Source: Mycoplasmatota bacterium (GTDB taxonomy: Bacteria; Bacillota_I; Bacilli_A; Izemoplasmatales; Izemoplasmataceae). Taken from it: DNA of 20,394 nucleotides. Shown here one piece after another: positions 6,241 to 14,259 of the stretch. Under the pieces are notes generated by a model. The model saw only the letters and a list, made by a program, of their open reading frames with translations. It had not been told where the DNA came from and made no database searches. Both the position numbers and the translations under genes were made by a program. The stretch spans positions 1-20,394 of the forward strand of contig DAOWHG010000041.1 in the NCBI GenBank assembly GCA_030641535.1, in the 5' to 3' direction. The first letter of the stretch is position 1. Every line of letters starts with the position of its first letter.

Positions 6241-7468
6241 ATTTGCTCATTAAACGTTTTTCACCTTCAAGTTCAAGTATCGGCTTAATGTTTTGAGTTA
6301 TTTCTAACGTTCCTAGGAACTCTCCTTCTTTATTTCTTACAGCGAAATAACGAATGTATACAAACATTGGCCCCATTTTAATCCAGAAATCTTCATTATC
6401 TTTTTTACCTGTTCTTAAGTCATCTACTATTTGTTCTACAATATGAACACTTGCTGGTGGATGACACATACTAACTTCTCTTCCAATAATAGTTAGAGGT
6501 CTATCGAAGATTCTCTCTTTTCCTTGTGTAAAGTATTTCACTTTATCGTTTTTATCTACAAATGTCATATCTAGCGGTATTGTATTTAAGATAGCATTGA
6601 TTTCTTCAGGAACTAATGACCCAGCGTCAAATTTGATTTCACCATCTTGATTAGTAATTTCTTCTTCTTGTTGATCTTCTATGTTAATATCTTCAATCTT
6701 TATATCCCAATCTTCTTGGGCTTCAATTAAACATAATCCAAATTCTCTTTGAGCTTTGTCAATATTGTACCATTCTACTAAAGAAAATGTAGTATTCATT
6801 AAAGGAACTAGTATATTGTTTTCTTTGAATATCATATCAGAAGTTTTCATGACTGTACTTTCAGCTTTTTGAAGGAGTTCATCTTTGTTAAAAGTGTTCT
6901 TAGATAGTATAGATAGAACTTCTTTGATTTCACTTCTTATTTCATCATCAATTCCCCACATAACCTTTGGAGGAGCTGTGATATCGTGTTTTTCAAGCAT
7001 AGGAAAGAGAACATTCTCTTTTCTTGAGTAATGAACATCTATCTCTGAAAGTCTTTCAAATCCAATTCTCAGCATTAAGATAGCTGTATTATCTAATCCG
7101 TTTTTTAGTATTTCAATATAAGGTTTAATTTCCTTTTCAATAACTTCTTCAAGTTTTTCATTTTCTAGTAAGAAAATATATACTGGATGTCCTTTTACTT
7201 GAGAGTTATCTTTTGATGGGTGAATATCTTTGATAGATCCATCAAATACACTTGCATGGACATCACAAAGCTTCTGAACTTCTTCAATTGGAAGTCCTTC
7301 AGCAACAAGTTCTTGTTCCATTTGTGATATTTCAGTAGTTGAAACTTCTCCAAATTCTACTTTGAATCTTTCCTGTACATCCTCAACTGTTGCCCCAGCG
7401 TGTAGCTCTTTAATCAATGTTTTTAGTTTTTCTCTTCTGACACTTTCGTTATTAATAAATTCACTCAT
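6239..7468 (-). CDS. DUF438 - hemerythrin HHE - PAS domain protein
   Basis: This 409-residue cytoplasmic protein has three modules. DUF438 is at about residues 10-80 (KLKTLIKELHAGATVEDVQERF). A hemerythrin-like HHE four-helix domain (about 90-235) has H94 (GHPVYIF), H147 (VHYSRKENVLFP) and KENNILVP at 216-223 as likely di-iron ligands; Asp174 sits in VMWGIDDEIR where HHE proteins may carry His. A PAS-type domain (about 285-400) includes the conserved CHPPASVHIVEQI at 335-347. Between them is an acidic linker (255-275). Family members occur widely in anaerobes, and a role in sensing or relief of oxidative/nitrosative stress is commonly proposed but not proven. It begins 4 nt after the stop of the DUF1858 gene, a pairing often seen. 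Confidence 0.85.
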   Translation of the reverse strand: MSEFINNESVRREKLKTLIKELHAGATVEDVQERFKVEFGEVSTTEISQMEQELVAEGLPIEEVQKLCDVHASVFDGSIKDIHPSKDNSQVKGHPVYIFLLENEKLEEVIEKEIKPYIEILKNGLDNTAILMLRIGFERLSEIDVHYSRKENVLFPMLEKHDITAPPKVMWGIDDEIRSEIKEVLSILSKNTFNKDELLQKAESTVMKTSDMIFKENNILVPLMNTTFSLVEWYNIDKAQREFGLCLIEAQEDWDIKIEDINIEDQQEEEITNQDGEIKFDAGSLVPEEINAILNTIPLDMTFVDKNDKVKYFTQGKERIFDRPLTIIGREVSMCHPPASVHIVEQIVDDLRTGKKDNEDFWIKMGPMFVYIRYFAVRNKEGEFLGTLEITQNIKPILELEGEKRLMSK

Positions 7469-7472
7469 AATT

Positions 7473-7700
7473 CTACTCCTCTACAATGAATCCGTGTTTC
7501 TCGAACTCATCCTTAATCTTTTTTATATCAATGTTTTTGAATCCTGCTCCTTTTTTCAAGGTCATGATTCTACCAACAGTGTTAATTGTTGTTTTATTTG
7601 TCATTCCTTCAAATCCAAGGATTTCCATCACTTTGATAACTTCTTCATATTTATTTACAATATTAAATATTGAATCAGTTAATGATATTGTTTTTTCCAT
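7473..7700 (-). CDS. DUF1858 domain protein
   Basis: This 75-residue single-domain protein matches DUF1858 (ISLTDSIFNIVNKYEEVIKVMEILGFEGM ... TVGRIMTLKKGA). This helical domain resembles the N-terminus of ScdA/RIC iron-sulfur repair proteins and also occurs fused to DUF438 or hybrid-cluster-associated proteins. Here it is a separate gene directly ahead of the DUF438-hemerythrin protein, supporting joint action in iron or NO chemistry (inference). There are no cysteines. The start follows AGGTGATAAT. The 167-nt upstream region contains no convincing -35/-10 pair that I can defend. Confidence 0.8.
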   Translation of the reverse strand: MEKTISLTDSIFNIVNKYEEVIKVMEILGFEGMTNKTTINTVGRIMTLKKGAGFKNIDIKKIKDEFEKHGFIVEE

Positions 7701-7832
7701 ATTATCACCTGCATAATCATTTTATATTATTAATAAGGATATGCCTTTGAATTCACTCACTTTTCTAATTAAGTAAAATCGCTTATTTATAAAAAATTTA
7801 ATTATTTGAATAATGTTTATGATAAATAAAAA

Positions 7833-7856
7833 AGATAGTCACTCTCGTGACTATCT
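7833..7856 (-). terminator. Rho-independent terminator of the DEAD-box helicase gene
   Basis: A perfect ten-base-pair stem (AGATAGTCAC with GTGACTATCT) has a four-base loop and is followed on the minus strand by a run of six T. It lies 11 nt beyond the helicase stop codon. Confidence 0.85.
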
Positions 7857-7867
7857 AAATGTTCTCT

Positions 7868-9508
7868 TTATTTTTCTTTTGCGTGTTGAATTGATGCCTT
7901 TTTACCTTTATAAGTAAAATTAGTTAACGTCTTCATAACAGTCTTTTCGTGTTTTCTATTAACTGTGAAGAACGAGAATGCATGTCTAATAGTAATATCT
8001 CTAATTTGTTGGTTTCTCAATTTTGTTCTTTCTGAAATTAGTTCAGCTAATTTTTTAGGTGAGAGGCCAACTCCAGTTCCAATATTAATATGAAATCTTA
8101 CAAAGTCTCTATCATTTTCTTTTGATTGTCTTCCACCACGATCGTTTCTTCCACTACGATCGTTTCTTCCACCACGGTCATTTCTTCCGCCTTTGCTTCT
8201 AGAGATGTTCTCGTTAATATCTCCAAAGATTCTACCTGATGTATCTTTTTTCTCAATCTTAGTTAATAATGCACACACAACTTTGACAGCTTCAGTATCT
8301 TCTAGTAATTTAGTAGCAAGATCAAATTGTCTATTTGTATTTTGAGTGTTAATAATTTCTCTGATTTCTTCAAGTTCTTTTTCTTGTTTAACTGCAATTA
8401 CTTTTTCTGGTGTTGGGATGTTTCTCTTCTTAATTGGTTGTTTAGTAAATCTCATAACCTGTTCAAGTCTACCCATGTCTTTTCTGTTTACTAAAGCAAA
8501 AGCATATCCTTTATTACCAATTCTACCCGTTCTACCGATTCTATGAACATAGAATTCAGCTTTCTCAGGTACGTCGTAATTTATTACAACTCCAACGTTT
8601 TTAATATCAAGTCCTCTAGCAGCTACGTCTGTTGCTACTAAGATATCTAATACTTCATGATGGAATTTATTCAATACATCAAGTCTTGCTGTTTGAGCTA
8701 ATTCACCATGAATTTTGTCAGCATTGTAACCCTTTTTAATAAGTTCTCTTGTAACATCGTCAACTTTTCTTTTAGTGTTACAAAATATTAAAGTAAGTTT
8801 AGGATTATAAACATGAAGCAATCTAGAAACTGCTTCATTTTTGTTTTTTTCATTTACATTGTAATAGTACTGTGTAATATCTTTGTTTGCTTCTTCTCCA
8901 GTTACTACTGACACATGAACAGGATCGTTCATATATCTTTTCGCAATGTTTTGTATTGGCTTAGGCATTGTAGCTGAAAACATCATTGTTTGATGTTCTG
9001 CGTTTGTTGCGCTAAGAATTGTTTCAATATCTTCTTTGAATCCCATCTTTAACATTTCATCTGCTTCGTCTAAGATAACGAATGAGATGTTATGTAATTT
9101 TATTAACTTTCTGTTAATATGATCGATAGTTCTTCCAGGAGTACCTATAATAATTTGTGGTTTTCTTTTCAAAGCTTGAATTTGTTTAGATATAGGTTCG
9201 CCACCGTAAACACAAACAGTTTTAAGTTTTTGTATGTATTTACCAATTTTATCGATTTCGCGTTTTACTTGCACAGCAAGTTCTCTGGTAGGGAGTAAGA
9301 TAATCGCTTGGATTAAATTACTTTCATAATTAATTCTTTCAAGTATTGGTAAAGTGTAAGCGGCAGTTTTCCCAGTACCAGTCTGAGAGTGCCCAATTAC
9401 ATCTTTTCCTTCTTTAAGTAGTGGAATAGTCTTTGCTTGAATTTCAGTGAATTCTTCAAAGCCCATTTCCGTTAATGATCTTTCAATATTTTTGTTTTCG
9501 TATAACAT
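7868..9508 (-). CDS. DEAD-box ATP-dependent RNA helicase with DbpA-type C-terminal domain
   Basis: This 546-residue RNA helicase has all core motifs in order: Q motif region (FTEIQAKTIP), motif I SQTGTGKT, Ia PTRELAV, Ib TPGR, II DEAD, III SAT, IV LIFCNT, V ATDVAARGLDI and VI HRIGRTGR. A glycine/arginine-rich linker follows (GRNDRG hexapeptide repeats). The last roughly 75 residues match the DbpA RNA-binding fold (HINIGTGVGLSPKKLAELI). The closest named relatives are CshA/DeaD-type helicases of Bacillota, which act in cold adaptation, ribosome assembly and RNA decay. ATG 9508 is chosen because AGGAGGAC lies 2-8 nt upstream; a longer reading to 9535 would run through the Shine-Dalgarno. It is monocistronic with its own terminator. 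Confidence 0.92.
   Translation of the reverse strand: MLYENKNIERSLTEMGFEEFTEIQAKTIPLLKEGKDVIGHSQTGTGKTAAYTLPILERINYESNLIQAIILLPTRELAVQVKREIDKIGKYIQKLKTVCVYGGEPISKQIQALKRKPQIIIGTPGRTIDHINRKLIKLHNISFVILDEADEMLKMGFKEDIETILSATNAEHQTMMFSATMPKPIQNIAKRYMNDPVHVSVVTGEEANKDITQYYYNVNEKNKNEAVSRLLHVYNPKLTLIFCNTKRKVDDVTRELIKKGYNADKIHGELAQTARLDVLNKFHHEVLDILVATDVAARGLDIKNVGVVINYDVPEKAEFYVHRIGRTGRIGNKGYAFALVNRKDMGRLEQVMRFTKQPIKKRNIPTPEKVIAVKQEKELEEIREIINTQNTNRQFDLATKLLEDTEAVKVVCALLTKIEKKDTSGRIFGDINENISRSKGGRNDRGGRNDRSGRNDRGGRQSKENDRDFVRFHINIGTGVGLSPKKLAELISERTKLRNQQIRDITIRHAFSFFTVNRKHEKTVMKTLTNFTYKGKKASIQHAKEK
8133..8186 (-). repeat. Three 18-bp tandem repeats in the helicase linker
   Basis: Three consecutive 18-bp units (starting at 8133, 8151 and 8169) differ at only a few positions and encode the hexapeptide series GRNDRG/GRNDRS/GRNDRG. 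Such basic RGG-like linkers bind RNA nonspecifically. The near identity at DNA level suggests recent repeat expansion. Confidence 0.8.
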
Positions 9509-9623
9509 AAGTCCTCCTAATAAACCACAAAGCAATTAAGTTTACCACATATCAGAAAAAAGTAAAGAAATATATATTTTTAATACTCTCACAAGATTAT
9601 CACAACATTATTTTATCATTATA

Positions 9624-9629
9624 TATAAT
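9624..9629 (+). promoter_or_regulatory. -10 box of the ABC exporter promoter
   Basis: TATAAT lies 33 nt before the ATG of the permease gene. The matching -35 position (about 9601-9606) reads CACAAC, a poor match. Two direct TCACAA repeats (9589-9594 and 9600-9605) lie over and just upstream of that region, one helical turn apart, a layout that would suit an activator. Confidence 0.45.
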
Positions 9630-9662
9630 TATGTTAAGTAATATTTTAAAGGAGGAAACAAG

Positions 9663-11045
9663 ATGTTTAAACGAGCATATATTAGTGTAATAAAAAATAA
9701 AGGAAGAACAATTATCTTAGCTATATTACTATTTGTAATAGCTAACTTAGTATTAGCAAGCATCTCAATTAAATCAGCTACACAAGAAGCAATGGATCAA
9801 GCAAGAATATCTCTAGGTCCTGAAATTACTCTTACAACAGATAGAACAGAGTTATTTGATTATATTAAAGAATACCGTGATACTTACGGTGTAAAACCTT
9901 CTCAAGATGTGATAAACGAGTTACTTGTACCAATTACTAGTGATATCGCATACGGATTAACTGAAAGTGATTATGTAATTGATTATAATTTCAGTTATAG
10001 CACAGCTTCAAAAGCAGTTGATTTTTTACCACTAAATGCTGATGGAGTCCTAGATACTTATAATGAATCTAAAATAAGCATTGTTGGAACATATAATCCA
10101 TTACTATTAGATCAATTTGGAGAAAACGGGACTTATGAGCTTACGAGTGAATCTAGTTATTTCACAGGAGCAAGTGAAAATGAAATAATTATATCTGATA
10201 CACTTGCTTATCAAAACTCGTTAAGTATTGGAGATACTTTATTACTAGAAGATTTTGAACTTGATTCAATGGAGTTTACGATTGTTGGGTTATTCTTAAA
10301 TGAATCAACAATTGTAAATGTTGGAAAAAACATTACTGATAATGAAGTATTTATACCCTTAGATGACGCACTACTATTAAAAGGACAAGATCCAGATAGC
10401 ACATTTACAATCACATCTGTAAAATACTATTTAGATGATCCATTAAATATAAATTCATTCATAAGTGAGAGTGAAGCTGAGTATACTGAAATAGGTGAGG
10501 GATTAACATTTAGTGATGTTAATTATGACGCAATTATCGCACCACTTGAAAGTGTTGCTCAATTTAGTGATATAGTTCTAATCACAGTTGTAGTTGCTGC
10601 TGTTGTTATTCTTACATTATTAATTATTAACGCATTAAAAGAAAGAAAATATGAAATAGGTGTATTAATGTCTCTTGGGGAAGAGAAAATTAAAATTAGT
10701 TTTCAGTATTTAATTGAATTATTACTTGTTAGTGCTTTAGTCTTCACACTAGCAATGGCAACAAGTAATAGTGTTTCTGCTTATTTAGGAGATACATTAT
10801 TAGAAAACGAAATAAGCGATGCATCGAGCACTGAGGGCGATTCTCCGAGAGGTGGAGGAATGGGAAGTTTTACTACCGTCGCACTTGATGTTGAATATAT
10901 TGATGAAATAGATGTTTCAATCACGGTGAATGATTTTTTAATCACACTAGGAATAGGAAGTATGATTATTATCTTAAGTAGTGTATTACCAAGTTTATAC
11001 ATAATGCGCTATCAACCTAAGAAAATACTTTCTTCAAGAAATTAG
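9663..11045 (+). CDS. ABC transporter permease, MacB/FtsX family
   Basis: This 460-residue membrane protein has the MacB-type topology. There is one N-terminal helix (about 18-36), a large extracytoplasmic domain (about 40-295) and three C-terminal helices (about 303-324, 349-367 and 424-447). The FtsX-domain motif ERKYEIGVLMSLGE (327-340) lies after the second helix. A Gly/Ser-rich, non-conserved loop (about 386-403, SDASSTEGDSPRGGGMG) lies between helices 3 and 4. The ORF starts at ATG 9663 after AAAGGAGGAAACA. The ATPase gene follows 8 nt later. Such pairs export peptides, lipoproteins or antimicrobials, or act as mechanotransducers; this one has no diagnostic partner, so the substrate is unknown. 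Confidence 0.85.
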   Translation: MFKRAYISVIKNKGRTIILAILLFVIANLVLASISIKSATQEAMDQARISLGPEITLTTDRTELFDYIKEYRDTYGVKPSQDVINELLVPITSDIAYGLTESDYVIDYNFSYSTASKAVDFLPLNADGVLDTYNESKISIVGTYNPLLLDQFGENGTYELTSESSYFTGASENEIIISDTLAYQNSLSIGDTLLLEDFELDSMEFTIVGLFLNESTIVNVGKNITDNEVFIPLDDALLLKGQDPDSTFTITSVKYYLDDPLNINSFISESEAEYTEIGEGLTFSDVNYDAIIAPLESVAQFSDIVLITVVVAAVVILTLLIINALKERKYEIGVLMSLGEEKIKISFQYLIELLLVSALVFTLAMATSNSVSAYLGDTLLENEISDASSTEGDSPRGGGMGSFTTVALDVEYIDEIDVSITVNDFLITLGIGSMIIILSSVLPSLYIMRYQPKKILSSRN

Positions 11046-11053
11046 GTGAAAAT

Positions 11054-11713
11054 ATGAATGTTATAGAAGTTAAAGAATTATATCATAAATACGAAGATGG
11101 CCAAAAAATGAGAACTGTCTTAAAAGATATCAATATTGATTTTGAAGAAGGAAAATTCTACGCAATACTAGGAGCCTCAGGTAGTGGTAAAACGACACTC
11201 TTAAGTTTACTAAGTGGATTAGATACTGTTCAAGATGGAGGAATTCTTTTTGAAGGAAAAGATATTAAGGATATCGGATATACAAAATACAGAAAAGAAA
11301 ATGTAAATGTAATATTTCAATCTTATAATCTTATTAATTATATGACAGCTCTTCAAAATGTTATGGTGGCAATGGACATTAAAAAAGTAGGTTATAAAAA
11401 CAAAAAAGAAAAAGCATATGAAATCCTTGAAAGCCTAGGAATTGACAAGGATACAGCTGATCGTGATGTTTTAAAAATAAGTGGTGGTGAGCAACAACGA
11501 ACAGCTATTGCTAGAGCCTTAGTACATGATTCAAAAGTAATACTTGCAGATGAACCTAGCGGAAACTTAGATGACTATACTGAGAATGAAATCGTTAAAA
11601 TCTTCAAAAATTTAGCTGATCAAGGTAAATGTGTAATCATCGTTACTCATTCATCAAATGTAGCTAAACATGCGGATAAAATCTACGAGATAAAAAAAGG
11701 AAAAATCAGTTAA
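11054..11713 (+). CDS. ABC transporter ATP-binding protein, MacB/LolD type
   Basis: This 219-residue ATPase has Walker A GASGSGKTT (about 40-48), a Q loop in IFQSYNLINYMTALQNV, the signature SGGEQQRTAIARAL (ISGGEQQR), Walker B VILADEPSGNLD and the H loop VIIVTHSS. The Q-loop plus NLxxxxTALQNV pattern is that of the LolD/MacB/FtsE branch. Its Shine-Dalgarno AGGTG overlaps the stop codon of the permease (TAGGTG), so the two are coupled. A strong terminator follows 20 nt after the stop. It drives the adjacent permease. No two-component system or accessory adaptor protein is present in the window. Confidence 0.9.
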   Translation: MNVIEVKELYHKYEDGQKMRTVLKDINIDFEEGKFYAILGASGSGKTTLLSLLSGLDTVQDGGILFEGKDIKDIGYTKYRKENVNVIFQSYNLINYMTALQNVMVAMDIKKVGYKNKKEKAYEILESLGIDKDTADRDVLKISGGEQQRTAIARALVHDSKVILADEPSGNLDDYTENEIVKIFKNLADQGKCVIIVTHSSNVAKHADKIYEIKKGKIS

Positions 11714-11732
11714 ATATATTCTTAAGTAAAAA

Positions 11733-11761
11733 AAAGATAATCTCACATAGAGATTATCTTT
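11733..11761 (+). terminator. Rho-independent terminator of the ABC exporter operon
   Basis: A twelve-base-pair stem AAAGATAATCTC/GAGATTATCTTT (11733-11744 with 11750-11761) with a five-base loop is followed by T residues. It is preceded by an A run. Confidence 0.85.
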
Positions 11762-11810
11762 TTTCACAGTTAAAATTTCTTATGTCTTATATATTAATTA
11801 AATAATATGA

Positions 11811-11816
11811 TATAAT
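11811..11816 (+). promoter_or_regulatory. -10 box upstream of the MobA-FdhD-NuoE fusion gene
   Basis: TATAAT (11811-11816) lies 53 nt before the ATG. The -35 region (about 11787-11793, TTATATA) is weak. The 5' leader of roughly 45 nt shows no structure large enough to be a Moco riboswitch. Confidence 0.4.
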
Positions 11817-11869
11817 AAATTTGTAATAAAAGTCTTATTAATTCAATAATATCAATAGGGAGGTTATTT

Positions 11870-13699
11870 ATGAATATTTCAGCAATAATCTTAGCAGGTG
11901 GAAACTCAAAAAGAATGAAATATGATAAAGAATTCATCAAAATTGGAGATGAATTTCTTGTGCATAAGCAAATCAACAGATTAAGAACTGTTTTTGAGGA
12001 AATAATTGTTGTTAGTAATAATCCAGAGCATTATGAAGGATTAAATGTAAGAGTAGTTAAAGATATTTTGGAAGGAAAATCACCAATAATCGGTCTTCAT
12101 GCTGGGCTAATACACTCAAGAAATAAGTATAATTACTTGCTTGCTTGTGATATGGCATATATAAACCTTGCATTTGTTAATTATATAGTTGGATTAATTG
12201 ACAATCAAGATGCATATGTTGGGAGACACCATAATTATATTGAACCATTTAATGCAATATATTCCAAGAATATTATCCCGAAAATTGAATCATTTATCGA
12301 AAGAAAAAGTCTTGGTTTTCAAAGACTGGTCAAAAATATTGATACTCATTATATCAACGACAAAAAGATTAGTTTCTATCAACAAGAATATGATATGTAC
12401 AAAAACATAAATAGTGAAAGAGATTTATACGGCGATTCAGTAAAAGCTCCAACAGTTTATCAAAATATTCAGATCGAGAAAATGGTAAATAATGAAACAT
12501 TCCATATGAGTGATAAAGTAATCACTGAGTATCCTTTGTCTTTATTCGTAAATGGAAATCATTACTCTACTATAATGATAACACCAGATGATGTTGAATT
12601 TTTAGTAATAGGATATTTGCATGGGGAATGCGTTATAAAAACCCTGGATGAATTAGAAGAGTTTAAATTAGATTTAGAAAATAACAAATGCGAAGTGAAA
12701 ATTAACCATGAAGTTAAAGTGAACAATACACAAAGATTGAACATTATGTCCACTGCTTGTGGACATAGTAAAATGTCAGAATTTGAGATGGTTGATTTAC
12801 CAGTTATTCCCCTAAATCAGAAGTTCCATCTCAATAAAATTTTCGATGAAGTATTGCAATTTAATCGAGAATCAATTCTTTTCAAGGAAACAGGTGGAGT
12901 ACACAGTGTACAACTAGTATTCGGCGAAAGTAAGGTGTTATTCGAGGATATAGGAAGACATAATGCAGTAGATAAAGTCGTAGGATATTTGTTAAAAAAC
13001 AAAATTGTTAGAGATGATATTTACATAGTTACAAGTGGAAGAATCTCATCTGATATTCTCTTAAAATCCGCATTAACTAATATCAGTTTGATAGTATCTA
13101 GAAGTGCCCCAACATCATTAGCAGTTAAGTTAGCCGAGAAGCTTGGAGTTACAGTAATTGGATTTGCAAGAGGTAATAAATTAAATATATACTCACATAA
13201 AGAAAGAATTATAAAGATTTCGTGTTTAGACATAATTAGTATGAAAGATCTGCATGAATTCGAGTTGACAATTGATAAATATAAAGATATTACTACACCA
13301 TTAATTCCAATAATGCATGAAGCTGAAAACTTATTTGGGTATATTCCTCATGAGATTGAAAATCTGATTTCAAAGAAATTAGATATCTCCATTGCAAAAA
13401 TAAATGGAGTTGCAACTTTCTACTCTAGATTCCATACTCACCCTACAGGAAAACACCATATCGGAGTATGTACTGGAACTAGTTGTCATCTTAATGGATC
13501 AGATAGAATTCTTAAACATTTAGAGCGTAAATTATATATAAAAGAAGGAGAAACTACTAGTGATGGTCAATTTACAATTGTCCCGATTAGATGCACAGGA
13601 AATTGCGACAAAGGTCCTAATTTAGTAGTGGATGGAAAAGTGTATAATAAAGTAACAAATAGTGATGTATATGAGATTATAAAATTATATAGTGAGTAA
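11870..13699 (+). CDS. MobA-FdhD-NuoE-like three-domain fusion protein for molybdenum cofactor maturation
   Basis: This 609-residue chain holds three complete domains. Residues 1-185 are MobA, which attaches GMP to molybdopterin: LAGGNSKRMKYDK at 8-20, CDM at 93-95 and EPFNAIY at 125-131. Residues about 200-450 are FdhD, the sulfurtransferase that sulfurates the cofactor of formate dehydrogenase: TGGVHS at 341-346, EDIGRHNAVDKV at 359-370 and SGRISSDILLKSA at 389-401, with the sulfur-carrying loop reduced to a single C297 (STACGHS). Residues about 468-609 are a NuoE-like thioredoxin-fold [2Fe-2S] domain with C534-x4-C539 and C575-x3-C579. Separate MobA and FdhD are standard, and MobA-FdhD fusions occur; a NuoE tail I do not recognise as standard. 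The start follows GGGAGG by 7 nt. It suggests dedicated supply of cofactor to a NAD-linked formate dehydrogenase (inference). Confidence 0.9.
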   Translation: MNISAIILAGGNSKRMKYDKEFIKIGDEFLVHKQINRLRTVFEEIIVVSNNPEHYEGLNVRVVKDILEGKSPIIGLHAGLIHSRNKYNYLLACDMAYINLAFVNYIVGLIDNQDAYVGRHHNYIEPFNAIYSKNIIPKIESFIERKSLGFQRLVKNIDTHYINDKKISFYQQEYDMYKNINSERDLYGDSVKAPTVYQNIQIEKMVNNETFHMSDKVITEYPLSLFVNGNHYSTIMITPDDVEFLVIGYLHGECVIKTLDELEEFKLDLENNKCEVKINHEVKVNNTQRLNIMSTACGHSKMSEFEMVDLPVIPLNQKFHLNKIFDEVLQFNRESILFKETGGVHSVQLVFGESKVLFEDIGRHNAVDKVVGYLLKNKIVRDDIYIVTSGRISSDILLKSALTNISLIVSRSAPTSLAVKLAEKLGVTVIGFARGNKLNIYSHKERIIKISCLDIISMKDLHEFELTIDKYKDITTPLIPIMHEAENLFGYIPHEIENLISKKLDISIAKINGVATFYSRFHTHPTGKHHIGVCTGTSCHLNGSDRILKHLERKLYIKEGETTSDGQFTIVPIRCTGNCDKGPNLVVDGKVYNKVTNSDVYEIIKLYSE

Positions 13700-13733
13700 A
13701 AAAAGTTATGATAAATTATCATAACTTTTTTTT
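13698..13733. terminator. Bidirectional terminator between convergent molybdenum-cofactor units
   Basis: A stem (AAAAAAAGTTATGATA with TATCATAACTTTTTTT) with a three-base loop has an A run on its left arm and a T run on its right arm. It can therefore end transcription from the plus-strand fusion gene and from the minus-strand mog operon. The two genes face each other across a 45-nt gap. Confidence 0.8.
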
Positions 13734-13744
13734 ATCTAATATTC

Positions 13745-14233
13745 TTAGGTTCCACATTCAGTATCTACAAGTTTAAGAATTTTTAGACCATGATCTAAAA
13801 CATCTCCTAAAAATGATATATTCTCTTTTACCGCCTTTAAACTTCCTGGCAAATTAATAATCAATGTTCTATTTCTAATTCCTGAAACACCTCGAGATAA
13901 ATAAGCTCTTGGTGTTACTTTATAGCTTTCTGCTCTCAACATTTCGCCAATACCAGGAACTTCTCTTTTTATAACTTCTTTTGTTGCCTCTGGTGTGTTA
14001 TCGCGAGGTGAGAATCCTGTTCCACCTGTAGTAATAATTAAATCTACTTTCATTTCATCAGCAAAATATAGAAGTTTATTTTTGATAACGTCTAAATCAT
14101 CAGTAATGATGACTTTTTCGATAACGTTGAATTTCTTTGATATGAGATACTCTTTTATGTATTCCCCAGATGTGTCAACTCTTAACCCTCTTGATCCTTT
14201 ATCACTACATGTAACGACTGCAGCATTAAACAT
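13745..14233 (-). CDS. mogA: Molybdopterin adenylyltransferase (MogA/MoaB family)
   Basis: This 162-residue enzyme adenylates molybdopterin before metal insertion by MoeA. Signatures are VVTCSDKGSRGLRVDTSG (6-23), TTGGTGFSPRDNTPEAT (68-84) and NLPGSLKAVKE (127-137), the last two forming the molybdopterin/ATP pocket. It is the last gene of the minus-strand operon. I chose ATG 14233 because AGGTG lies 7 nt upstream; a GTG at 14242 is part of that Shine-Dalgarno and would add three residues. MogA and MoaB are close homologues and the sequence alone does not settle which name applies. Confidence 0.9.
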   Translation of the reverse strand: MFNAAVVTCSDKGSRGLRVDTSGEYIKEYLISKKFNVIEKVIITDDLDVIKNKLLYFADEMKVDLIITTGGTGFSPRDNTPEATKEVIKREVPGIGEMLRAESYKVTPRAYLSRGVSGIRNRTLIINLPGSLKAVKENISFLGDVLDHGLKILKLVDTECGT

Positions 14234-14259
14234 ATAAATCACCTAATTTCTTATATATT

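Noticed and set aside
6930..6990. Asp174 in place of a histidine in the hemerythrin-like domain
   Set aside because: VMWGxDDEIR-type sequences appear to be usual for DUF438 proteins, so I do not treat it as a defect.
7362..7716. Two plus-strand frames opposite DUF1858 and the DUF438 N-terminus
   Set aside because: Both are antisense to well-supported domains and lack ribosome-binding sites; the open frames result from low GC.
7735..7757. Small inverted repeats (AAGG...CCTT and TGAATTCA) upstream of the DUF1858 gene
   Set aside because: Arms are only four bases and no known NO- or O2-responsive operator consensus (NsrR, HcpR, FNR) is matched; expected by chance in AT-rich DNA.
11817..11869. 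Moco riboswitch ahead of the MobA-FdhD-NuoE gene
   Set aside because: The leader is only about 45 nt and AT-rich, far too short for the known Moco RNA motif.
12740..12800. Apparent loss of one cysteine in the FdhD CxxC loop (STACGHS)
   Set aside because: Many FdhD proteins keep only one cysteine of the pair, so a single C297 is not evidence of inactivation.
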